Positions 55,330 through 64,000 of a stretch of 64,000 nt of DNA are shown one piece after another (position 1 is the first letter of the stretch; each line of letters begins with the position of its first letter). The translations under genes and the position numbers were made by a program. The stretch comes from Saccharomycopsis phalli (lineage: Eukaryota > Ascomycota > Saccharomycetes > Ascoideales > Saccharomycopsidaceae). Under the pieces are notes generated by a model. The model saw only the letters and a list, made by a program, of their open reading frames with translations. It did no database searches and was not told the DNA's origin. The DNA lies in the NCBI GenBank assembly GCA_020342235.1, contig CP073212.1, forward strand, positions 124,001 to 188,000. Reading direction: 5' to 3'.

Positions 55330-57840
55330 ACCCTGATACTGACACTAGTTCATGCCGACTGGCAGTAGTGAATATTAGCTTCCTATTAGAGCCTTAGGAG
55401 GCAAGAAGGCTACCGGCTGTTTGCTCGTGCTGGATCTGAGCCAAGTAGGACTTGATATTCTTAGGCAATGATTTTACAATAGTGTAGATACTTCCAGTTA
55501 TAACTGTTGCCTCCGTAGTACCAGTGGATGGATATAAAATCAAGGACAGCAAAATCTCTCAATGTATTTACAACACTACTGCAAGATGGCAAGTTCTGTA
55601 GAGTCTTAACCATCGTGATTTGTGTAGCCAGCAAATACAATAACCAGTCAATCGTAATTATCAGCCTACCAAGTCATCTCGGGGCAAGAGACATAAGAAC
55701 TAAACCTAAATATAATGAGCTTTATTAGCATTTAAAATAGCGGAAAAGAGGGAGCGGAATACGTATTTGTAAAGAGCTCATGTGTTGTTTGGCCAAACCA
55801 CAATGGTCCTTCATAAACCAAGCCTACTACAAATAACATTCGTATTCCTTCCAAAGTAGTCATATTATGGCAAGGGTCAGATTTTAAACCCCTGGTTCAA
55901 TAATAGACAGCCCATCATGACATGGGACATGCACACTTGTAAATATGCTCTAGACAGCACATTGACAGAATCAACTCAAGTAAACAACATGGAATACCAA
56001 TGTCGGTGCGGCGAGACCAATCATCAGCGTATTAGATTGGTGGGAGTACATTATTTGGCATACAACCCTGAATCGCTGATCTTCTCAAGATCCCTGCCAC
56101 TATCCTTGTCAACAAGGGTGTGGCTGCATACGCCACACTAAAGAAGAAACTGAATGTGATAAAGCGGTAACCATTGTCAGAAATACGACAATGGCCTTGA
56201 ATAGAGACGAGAGCGGAAATCAGTATATTGGTGACTACTTGATGGGCAATTGACGACTTATAAGAGGCTGCATGACTATTTGACCAAGGGAATGGTTGGA
56301 TAAATCTGCTGGATATACAAAACAATAGATGTGATTAATTTAACAGTATAGTACCAAAGTAAACTAAGAGTTGGCTAGAAAGAGCTTATAAATTTAATTA
56401 GGTGTAATGAGAACCCATGAGTTTCTGTGCAAGAGCGGAGTTGTAATTCAGTGAAAGAAACGCGTTAGGAAACAGATCATAGAGCAATCGGCGAGGATTC
56501 GAAAGATTTGCAATGGAGTAGATGTTGAGAATATGCAATGGAGTAGATGTTGAGAATACAGCAAAAACATACTTGGTTATATGGACAGTAATTTGCAATG
56601 ATCTTACTCGATTTACAGAGTGGATAAATGAAAATTCGACAAATGGAAACCCTGCTGCGCCTTCTATACATTACACGGGAATATACAAGAAACCGCAAAG
56701 AACATGCAGAAAAATTTTCCTATTCTATCTCATGGCAAGGAATTACACACCCATTAACTAAGAAGCAACTCTTAACAATCTAGCACCACCCATTTGCTGG
56801 ACCAGCAATACCAAACAGCACGTATTGAGCAGGAAATTCCAGATACCACCTATGTGGTAGAGACTAGTGGAGAATTCTAGAACAAGGTTTCTTTTTAGTC
56901 TGTTTTTGTTATACGCTGACAGCTTCGGAGCACTACTTACATGGAGAATGGTCGGATAACACCAATCTGGATTCTAGAGGTGGTTTGTGCATTGGAATAA
57001 CCCATATGAAGTGTAATATATACATTTACTCCATGGCTGGCTTGTTGCTCAATTCTGAGCTGACTATGTATTTCCATATTGGTTTACAGGTATTCACACT
57101 TGTGTCGGTATTCAGAATGTTAACAGCAACTGCATTGATCGGCATGTCTCAGGTCGCATATTTCAACAATGTCTAACAGTCGCGGCCGCATGTCTAACCG
57201 AGACACCACTTTTTGACCAGCAGGATTGGAGTTTTGACTATTTCGAGCTGGTCTTTTGACTACCTTGTCCTAATGTCTATGGAACACAAACTAGTGTTTG
57301 TCAATTTTATGCAAATGTCTTATATTATATTCCCCCTGTTGCTTTTTGCAAATTTCACCATTCTTTCACCAACTGTTGGTAAATTACGTGACGCTGACAT
57401 GGGACAAGCACAATTTTTCAGATACTGAGGGTGCTGCTTGAGACTCAACTAAGCCTGAAATTTGTAATTTGTATATAAATGATGGCACTGAAAGGCTTGA
57501 GCGGCTGACAAGTACCCAGGAACCACTCCCGTCAACCTGAGACATTCTTCCTAGTTTGGATGTCAACACAACATTCCAACACCAAATTCATCAAACCTGC
57601 AGTAGGATGTTGTAAATGTCTTAGATGTTTTGTCGCGTAGTTTCAGGTAAGGGCACCTACTGGCGGCTGTGCTGGTCATTTTCGTATTGACAAAACGATT
57701 CTGTGGTAGCAGTGATTACCAAATGCTAGTTTGTAGGAGCTGGAAATCAGCACCAAATTAACTACATTGATCTAGATGATTGAACATGACTATCGAAACA
57801 CATTCATTGGTTACATACTATTTTGACTACATAGTTTCAG
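55330..57840. other. Gene-poor stretch with possible coding relics
   Basis: About 2.5 kb without a supported gene. Around 55990-56240 short coding-like pieces occur in different plus-strand frames, such as KIPATILVNKGVAAYATLKK and TTMALNRDESGNQYIGDYL, which may be a decayed gene I cannot identify. A 25-bp tandem duplication starting gcaatggagtagatg lies at 56510-56559. The rest is AT-rich. Confidence 0.4.
56510..56559. repeat. 25-bp tandem duplication
   Basis: Two head-to-tail copies starting gcaatggagtagatgttga, differing only at the last base. Confidence 0.95.
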
Positions 57841-60189
57841 TCAAGCCTGTACCCCACCATACTTCCCACGCCACACTTCTACCATCTTCTCATCAATGCG
57901 ACTAAACAACAACTTTGGCTCCCCGATATTATGTCCTGGCTGGATCACGTACTCAAACTTGTCAGGAATGTAAAACTCCTTAATGTTCAATTGCTCGCGA
58001 ATCTGCTGCGAGATATCTGGCATAATAGGACTGATAACCAGGCTCACCAACACGAGAATGTTCAAGCCAGTGTACACCACAGCATCGGCAACTTGTGGCT
58101 GTTCGTTGAACAAGCTGTTGTCAAGTTTGTTCTCCTGGAGGTACAAGTTCCCGCGTGACGACATCGCCATGGCCAACTCAAGCATCTTGCGCTCCTCACA
58201 CTTCTCACCAGCCAAGTTATACTTGCTGAGCAATGTTTGGAGGTCTGAGATCACTGACACGTTGGTGGATTTCACGGTGCTCTCGTCCACTTGGGGAACA
58301 ACGCCATGATAATTCTTGGCCACAAACTTCACCAAACGGTTCACGAAGTTGCCCAAATTGGCCAACAATTCAGAGTTGTGCACCCGCACCAACTCCTCCC
58401 AAGAAAATTGCGAGTCAGACGTCTCTGGTCGCACAGAGATAAGATAGTACCGCCAAACCGAGGCGCTGATTCCCGTGTCCTTGGCCATGTCTCCAAAAAC
58501 GCCAATTTTCTCACTCTTGGAGAACTTACCTCCCTCATACTGGAGATACTCGGTGGTGTCAATATGGTGATTCTTGGTCCACCCGGCCTTTGTGCCGATT
58601 TGGGTAGCTGGAAAGATAATCAGATGGAAGGAAACATTGTCCTTGCCCATGAATTGGAACAACTTGACGTGCTCGGGGTTTTTCCACCAGAGCTTCCACT
58701 TTTCGCCCAAGTCACTGCCCTTGGACAAGAAGTAGTTCTTGGTGATCAGCGGATACCCAATGGTGGCCTCAAACCACACATACACCACCTTGTCCTTGTA
58801 CTTTTCAAGTGGAACTGGAGTACCCCACTTCAAGTCACGTGTAATCGAGAACGGCCGCAAGCCTTCCTTTAACCAGGAGTTTGTGATATTGACGGTGTTG
58901 CGCGTCCATCCGCCTTCAACAGACGCCTTTTCAATCCATGCCTTTGTCTCTGGCTCAAGCAAGTCGAGTCGCAAGTACACATGGTCAGAAAATCGGGCAA
59001 CCGGTGTATGGTTATCCAACTTGCACTTTGGATTGATCAACTCCAACGGATTGAGAAGTTTTCCGCAGCCATCACACTGGTCTCCACGGGCTTTCTCATA
59101 ATGACAGTGGGGACACTCACCGTTGACATATCGGTCGGCTAAAAAGCCCTGGTGCTTTTCACAGTAAAGCTGCTCAATGGTCCGCTCATCAAGGTACCCG
59201 TTTTCCCAGCACTGGAGAAACACCTCTTGGGTGATTTCCGTCTGAGCCTCAGTGGTGGTGCGGCCAAAAAAGTCGAACGAAATGCCAAACCAGTCATAGA
59301 CTGCCTTGTGGAGAATATAGTACTTGTCACAGAGTTTCCGAGGCGTGGTGTTTTCTTCCAAGGCCTTTGTCTCTGTGGCAGTACCATACTCGTCGGTACC
59401 TCCAATAAACAAGACGTTGTTCTTCTCTCTATGTCTTGCGTACCGGGCATACACATCGGCACTCAAGACAGATCCAATAATGTTCCCCAAGTGTGGCACA
59501 TTGTTCACGTAGGGTAATGCCGAGGTGATGAGAATGTTCTCCTTATTGTCCACAGGCAAAATCGCACCAGACGCAGGGCGGTACTCGCGACCCGACACGT
59601 GACTTTCGCCGGTGGCCTTTACGTTAATTACCCGTGAATTGGCGACGCTCTTCTTTGGAGCCCGTGCCTTGGTGGTTTTGTCACGTTTGCTGAGCGTGGA
59701 CGTGATCTTGAAGTTGTGGGTCTTCAACTGTTTGATTGCCCCATTCACAGTCCCGTTCTTGAAGAACTTGGAGAACCACTTGCTGGAGCTCACAAACTTG
59801 TACTTAAGAGCATAGAATGGGTATACCAGCGCAAATACCGCAAGTTGAATTGGATCCTCGAACCGTGGCTCGTCGAAAACTGGAAGCTCAATCTTGAAAC
59901 TGGCCTTGTCCAATTGCGACTCGGTGAGCAAGAAACCGCGGATCTCTTGCAAGAACTTGCCGCTAGCACCACGCAATTCCTCAAAGTAGTTCTTCTTGTC
60001 GGCTTTGCTCGCCAAGTACACCAAAATACTGTCGCCATCCACCAACTCAAGACCCTCAGTGTGGAATTCCACGAGTTGGCCTTGTTCCTCATCGAATTCC
60101 ACAGGCTCGGCTCCGAAAAAGATGCTAGCAAGCAATAGCTTTAAATTTTCAGCTTGCGCAAACGGCAGAAGATCAAACTTGCCATACAT
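57841..60189 (-). CDS. MES1: Cytosolic methionyl-tRNA synthetase
   Basis: This 782-residue class I synthetase charges initiator and elongator tRNA-Met. An N-terminal GST-like domain (about 1-155) serves the Arc1-type complex, followed by a Lys-rich linker (LSKRDKTTKARAPKK). The Rossmann core begins ITSALPYVNNVPHLGNIIGS with the HIGH box HLGN (233-236). It continues with FIGGTDEYGTATETKALEE, a zinc knuckle (CEKHQGFLADRYVNGECPHC, then CDGCGKLLNP) and the KMSKS box as KFSKS (555-559). The anticodon-binding helical bundle follows (SELLANLGNFVNRLVKFVAK, ENKLDNSLF), ending DEKMVEVWRGKYGG. It matches S. cerevisiae Mes1 (751) throughout. Residue 523 is a CTG codon in FH-x-IIFPATQIGT, where yeast and human enzymes have Ser; this is the best single CUG-Ser marker in the window. 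Confidence 0.97.
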   Translation of the reverse strand: MYGKFDLLPFAQAENLKLLLASIFFGAEPVEFDEEQGQLVEFHTEGLELVDGDSILVYLASKADKKNYFEELRGASGKFLQEIRGFLLTESQLDKASFKIELPVFDEPRFEDPIQLAVFALVYPFYALKYKFVSSSKWFSKFFKNGTVNGAIKQLKTHNFKITSTLSKRDKTTKARAPKKSVANSRVINVKATGESHVSGREYRPASGAILPVDNKENILITSALPYVNNVPHLGNIIGSVLSADVYARYARHREKNNVLFIGGTDEYGTATETKALEENTTPRKLCDKYYILHKAVYDWFGISFDFFGRTTTEAQTEITQEVFLQCWENGYLDERTIEQLYCEKHQGFLADRYVNGECPHCHYEKARGDQCDGCGKLLNPLELINPKCKLDNHTPVARFSDHVYLRLDLLEPETKAWIEKASVEGGWTRNTVNITNSWLKEGLRPFSITRDLKWGTPVPLEKYKDKVVYVWFEATIGYPLITKNYFLSKGSDLGEKWKLWWKNPEHVKLFQFMGKDNVSFHLIIFPATQIGTKAGWTKNHHIDTTEYLQYEGGKFSKSEKIGVFGDMAKDTGISASVWRYYLISVRPETSDSQFSWEELVRVHNSELLANLGNFVNRLVKFVAKNYHGVVPQVDESTVKSTNVSVISDLQTLLSKYNLAGEKCEERKMLELAMAMSSRGNLYLQENKLDNSLFNEQPQVADAVVYTGLNILVLVSLVISPIMPDISQQIREQLNIKEFYIPDKFEYVIQPGHNIGEPKLLFSRIDEKMVEVWRGKYGGVQA

Positions 60190-61049
60190 TTTTGCTCCTC
60201 AATCTACATGGAGAGTCATATTTTTCAAAAGTTGTGTTCGCATGGTCCGGGTAACATACTATGTGGAGCTGGGTTCAAGTATGGTGTTTTTCTATCCATG
60301 TTTGGGTTGATATTTTTAATTTGCACAATTCTCCTTTGTAATGATTTGTAAAATTTATCATAATCCGTCAATCACATCTGGTGGTCTGTAATATACAATG
60401 TATGAAGTATATCTCGTGGTCCGCGATTTACATCACGTGGTCTGTGGCTGGCATCTCATAGCCTGTGGTTCTGGGATTAAGCAATTCTTATCCCATCTTC
60501 ACATATTTTCCCATGTCCAATTTAGTCTCTGTTTGGCCAATGCCACAGCAAGACAAATTCCTGAAAATCACACCCTCAGGCAGATCCCTTTAGTGTGCCT
60601 TAGTTTGGGCTAATCCCTGTTTATAGTTTGCACGATTGCTTGGTTAGTCTCAATGATATAATAGAGTTGAGTTTACAGCAGAGGCATGAATGAGATGGCT
60701 GTACTCTACATAAAGACTGCATACTTTGTTTTTTGGTAAACTTTGTTTAAAGTCTGGAAGCACCAACGGAGGAATTCCATGGAAATTCTCGGGCTGGTCA
60801 CTTGTGACTTGTTGAAACATAATTTAATTTACCACAGTTAGTCTATCAACAAACTTGGAGAATTGATTGATTTCTTCCATTTGAAAATGGGTGAAGATAG
60901 AAAATCGGCTTGGTCAGCATGCCTGGTTTCACGCTTTATTAATCTAAATTCAGTAACCAAACACCGTATGATTAATCCACCTAGATCATTGCCTTCTACA
61001 TTCTGCCCTCCTGCTGACTACACATGTGGATCCCGATCCTCTAATATAT
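60190..61049. other. Intergenic stretch, MES1 promoter and CYR1 3' flank
   Basis: About 860 bp. A Reb1-type site lies close to MES1. The run tggtctgt/tggtccgcg repeats loosely at 60380-60470. The 81-codon frame at 60863-61108 overlaps the CYR1 3' end on the opposite strand and is not accepted. Confidence 0.6.
60247..60254 (-). promoter_or_regulatory. Reb1-type site upstream of MES1
   Basis: CCGGGTAA (TTACCCGG on the minus strand), 58 bp upstream of the MES1 start. Confidence 0.55.
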
Positions 61050-64000
61050 TCATGAAATTGTCCTCTGCGCAAGCCCCAAACTGGCAACGCAGTTCTCGAT
61101 CCGAGTGATTAAGCTATCAAATAACATCAAGTACTCCGGCTCGGACTTGATGTTCGGGTTCTTGAACAATGTCAACAAAACCAGCTTGTTCTTCTCACGG
61201 TCCAGCCCCAATATCCCGTCGTTCCGGTGGGTCCCGCGAAGCAAAACCGATACCATGTGCTCCAACTTCACCGCAACCACCCGCAACTCATCCAAGTTTT
61301 CATACTTAATCAAACCCCCAAATAAACCCTTGGTATTAGGTCCAGGCTGCACGCCGGCCTTTGCGTCTTCCTCGATGAACTGCACTCGTTCTTCAAGTTT
61401 TCTAGGGAAAACCAAGGTGATCAATTCGGGGGCTTCCAAGCCCTTGAGCTTCATTTCTCCAAGACTCTTGAACACGTACCCAATCGACTTGATGCTCATC
61501 ATCTGGTCCTCCAAAATCCGTCCCACCTGGGTGTCTCCATATGCTTCCTTCACCGTCTTATTGCCGCATCTCACTTGGTCATAGATATCCTCCAACTTGT
61601 AAAACTGCTTGAGAAAGTCATTGCTCACGGATATCTGGCCCCCGTCGGCAACAGACATTACCCGCGAAGCACGGTTCACCATCGGCCCGAAATAATCCAT
61701 TCTCCCAGTAACTGCGTCCGGCTCGCACACCGGAGTTCCCCAATGGATACCCATTCTGACACGAAGCCCACGGTAAATGATATTGTGATTGCTACTATCT
61801 GTTATAGTGCACCCCTCTGAACTCTCAAGGATCTCAGCCGGCCAGTCAGCGCTGACTAACTGCTGCTGGACATTGAAACACCATACCAATGCGGACAAAG
61901 GTGTTGGAAACGACACCATGAACGCATCTCCTTCGGTCTTCACTTCATAACCACCCACTATCCGCAATAATCGTCGCATAATCAGGTTGTGGAGTTTGAT
62001 TGCCAGCCGCATTGCACTTGAGTAATTATCCCAGAGTCGAGTCGAGTTCTGGATATCAGTAAACACAAGTGCAACAACACCCTCTGGCGGTCTAATCTCG
62101 TTGTTAAGCCGGATCAAGTTCGTGTCGTACGTGTCATTGCGGCTACGTTTTTGCTTCAATGGCAACAAACTCTCCTCGGTAATACTTAACCGAGCGCCGT
62201 TGGTGTTTTTGCGCGTATTCAAACTCACAACAATCACCGTCAACTTGTCCTTTGCCCCATATGAAATCGCAAGATCTCGAAGCCGCAGTGCAGCAATCAT
62301 CGGATCTTTTCTGTGCTGCGACACAACGTCCATTGCAAATCCGTAGCTGATGTAGTCCCACAACTGGCTTGTGGCCACAATTAGCATTTCATAAGTAGAC
62401 CCCAACTCCAACCGGCTAATAAATGGGCACGCGTGGATGTGCGGCAAAAGGTTCAAGAACCCTGCCAGACGACTCACGTTCACCACTCCGTCCAATTCGC
62501 CTTTGGAATTAATGTACCCTCCGCTCAATCGGATCCGCTCAAACTCCAGGCGCGTCGTAGGACTGTGTTTCTCGGTTAGAAGCTGGTACTCACCGTCTGA
62601 CCGGCTGATCAACCCCATACAATCACCAACATTCGCCAGATACAACACCAGTCCCCGGATATAACACACGGTGATGCAGCATCCAGAGTCCATGGTTTCT
62701 CCCTCGCCACATACATTTTGGATTTCTCTGTTGAGCAGCAAAAAAGCGCGTCTGAGCGCATCTTCAATCTCGTCTCCACCAGAGAGTTTCTTCAACTCGT
62801 TGACAAAACATCGCTTGAATTCTTCGTGAACAACGACACAGACACGATTGCTGTTCTTTGTCGGCCCGTCCTTTCCGTCAATCAAGAAAAAAAGTAATTC
62901 ATCGTCCCGGTCGCTCACATCGCTCGTGATCATCTCCCGACTGCTAATCAGATCTGACTGGCCCAAGGAGTCGGCAATACCGTACCCATAGCTTCCAATT
63001 TCAGTAGCCGTTGTCCGAACACGTGTGTCGACGTTCTCGTCAGGCAATTCCCCGTTACCAATCGTAACGCCAATCAACCCCAAGATCCGCAAATGTTTCA
63101 AGTCAAACCCGTCAAGATCAACAGGTGCATTTTGCTGTCCCGCAAAGTTGTCATACCGATTGAACAACTCAAACCGGTTGTTGCCAGAGAAGTTCAAGTA
63201 TCGAAGTTCGATATTGAACTGCCAGTTCCACTCAAAACGGTAGTTTCTCACGTTGTATCGCAACTGATTCAGACCCATGTCGGCCACACATAATTGCCGC
63301 ATGTTTCGAATTTCACTAGGAAGCGAATTGAGCCGATTATTGTTAAGAAAGAGCACCTTTAGTGACCCCAATTGCCCTAGATCGTCCCGTGCAAAAGTCA
63401 TCAACTCGTTACCTGAAAGATACAACTCCACAAGGTTTCGCAACCGTCCAAACACACCTGGAGGAATCTCCACGAGCCTGTTATACGAAACATTCAATGC
63501 CTTCAAGCTCAGAAATGTCAGGATCGCCTCGAAACACTCATCGGTTAACAAGTTGTCTGCAATCGACAAAAACAGAAGTGACATGGCTAAATTGCAAGAG
63601 TCCTCGCTGGCAGTACTTAAACTGCTCGTGATACTTTCAGTTACTCCGCTTATACCCCGCAAACTGTCGTTCCGACTACCCCGGTGTCGCTCACTAACAC
63701 GAGATGACATCGAATTGTCACGTGACCCTCCTCTGGAGGGAACGCTTTTTATCGGGAAGAGCAGCACCAAGTTACTAGAAAGGTTTAATCGGATAAGCGA
63801 GCAGTTCCATATTGAAGAAGGAATTTCTTTGATGCTGTTGCGGTGCAAGTCGAGAAACTGGAGGTTATGGAGGTCTCCGATGCTTTCCGGAATGCTCTTA
63901 AGGTCGTTATCATATGCTGAGAAGTATATCAAGTTGGAAAGCGTGCCAATTTGTGAAGGAAGAAACGTCAACTGGTTCTTGTCGAGCACCAAAGTCTCGA
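61050..64000 (-). CDS. CYR1: Adenylate cyclase, C-terminal 983 residues (cut by window edge)
   Basis: The frame stays open to the right edge, where it reads ETLVLDKNQLTFLP in the middle of a leucine-rich repeat, so the N-terminal part lies outside. Visible order: the end of the LRR array (about residues 1-300; SIPESIGDLHNLQFLDLHRN, LKALNVSYNRLVEIP, LKVLFLNNNRLNSLP), a PP2C-like domain (about 345-600; SGCCITVCYIRGLVLYLANVGD), the class III cyclase catalytic domain (about 630-810) and a C-terminal tail of about 170 residues. The catalytic domain has the metal aspartate in VALVFTDIQNSTRLWDNYS, then KTEGDAFMVSFP, RVRMGIHWGTPVCE and GPMVNRASRVMSVADGGQI. Fungal Cyr1 makes cAMP for PKA and is activated by Ras and Gpa2; the LRR and C terminus bind Ras and the cyclase-associated protein. 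The Gpb-family proteins in this window belong to the same pathway. Confidence 0.97.
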   Translation of the reverse strand, partial: ETLVLDKNQLTFLPSQIGTLSNLIYFSAYDNDLKSIPESIGDLHNLQFLDLHRNSIKEIPSSIWNCSLIRLNLSSNLVLLFPIKSVPSRGGSRDNSMSSRVSERHRGSRNDSLRGISGVTESITSSLSTASEDSCNLAMSLLFLSIADNLLTDECFEAILTFLSLKALNVSYNRLVEIPPGVFGRLRNLVELYLSGNELMTFARDDLGQLGSLKVLFLNNNRLNSLPSEIRNMRQLCVADMGLNQLRYNVRNYRFEWNWQFNIELRYLNFSGNNRFELFNRYDNFAGQQNAPVDLDGFDLKHLRILGLIGVTIGNGELPDENVDTRVRTTATEIGSYGYGIADSLGQSDLISSREMITSDVSDRDDELLFFLIDGKDGPTKNSNRVCVVVHEEFKRCFVNELKKLSGGDEIEDALRRAFLLLNREIQNVCGEGETMDSGCCITVCYIRGLVLYLANVGDCMGLISRSDGEYQLLTEKHSPTTRLEFERIRLSGGYINSKGELDGVVNVSRLAGFLNLLPHIHACPFISRLELGSTYEMLIVATSQLWDYISYGFAMDVVSQHRKDPMIAALRLRDLAISYGAKDKLTVIVVSLNTRKNTNGARLSITEESLLPLKQKRSRNDTYDTNLIRLNNEIRPPEGVVALVFTDIQNSTRLWDNYSSAMRLAIKLHNLIMRRLLRIVGGYEVKTEGDAFMVSFPTPLSALVWCFNVQQQLVSADWPAEILESSEGCTITDSSNHNIIYRGLRVRMGIHWGTPVCEPDAVTGRMDYFGPMVNRASRVMSVADGGQISVSNDFLKQFYKLEDIYDQVRCGNKTVKEAYGDTQVGRILEDQMMSIKSIGYVFKSLGEMKLKGLEAPELITLVFPRKLEERVQFIEEDAKAGVQPGPNTKGLFGGLIKYENLDELRVVAVKLEHMVSVLLRGTHRNDGILGLDREKNKLVLLTLFKNPNIKSEPEYLMLFDSLITRIENCVASLGLAQRTIS

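Noticed and set aside
1-64000. tRNA genes
   Set aside because: I looked for B-box sequences (GGTTCGAnTCC and variants) on both strands and found none with matching A box and stem; a covariance-model scan would be decisive.

Overview
This is a window of budding-yeast nuclear DNA: compact single-copy eukaryotic genes, few and tiny introns, TTG-dominated leucine usage and familiar Saccharomycotina orthologues. Several sites indicate the CUG-Ser clade (Serinales), so CTG should be read as serine. In the MES1 catalytic core a CTG (58621-58623, minus strand) sits where S. cerevisiae and human MetRS have Ser (FHSVVFP/FHSLVFP). RNA15 has CTG in a D-x-LTGKSKG loop where Ser is common. In the giant wall protein, CTG-for-Ser turns an oddly interrupted N-rich repeat into a uniform Asn/Ser/Pro one. 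The genus cannot be fixed from this sequence.

Layout. 1-2.2 kb: the 5' end of an unrecognised gene (edge-truncated) and a secreted His-rich glycoprotein. 3.3-12.2 kb: a symmetric block in which two diverged Gpb1/Gpb2-type kelch paralogues face outward around a divergent SNC/GCD2 pair. 13.4-23.1 kb: ERG13, RNA15, an SPF27/Snt309-like splicing factor, an unidentified mitochondrial protein, IMG2 (mL49), HEM13 and ILM1. 23.6-38.3 kb: NOT1/CDC39, CDC50 and MYO2. 40-45.7 kb: BOL1, a divergent GCV3/YET pair and a 2-oxoglutarate-Fe(II) dioxygenase. 47.1-54.5 kb: a 2,441-residue GPI-anchored wall protein built almost entirely of repeats, followed by a gene-poor 3.4 kb with the decayed tail of another GPI protein. 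57.8-64 kb: MES1 and the C-terminal part of adenylate cyclase CYR1, running off the right edge.

Links between genes. The two Gpb-type proteins and CYR1 belong to the same cAMP/PKA branch. SNC, CDC50 and MYO2 all serve polarised secretion. BOL1, GCV3, IMG2 and the unidentified 338-residue protein point to mitochondria. RNA15, NOT1 and SPF27 act in mRNA processing or turnover. These are probably ordinary neighbours rather than a functional cluster.

Most notable observations: two introns of only 36 and 38 nt with the branch site almost touching the acceptor; a 21-nt first exon of the YET gene found 555 nt upstream; Reb1-type TTACCCGG sites in eight promoters and nowhere else I found, two of them coupled to a repeated GGGCTCGCAA element; a high density of private minisatellites, two of which start at a gene's own stop codon; a secreted His-Asp/N-glycan repeat protein; and the layered architecture of the giant wall protein. 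No tRNA, rRNA, CRISPR array or intact mobile element was found.
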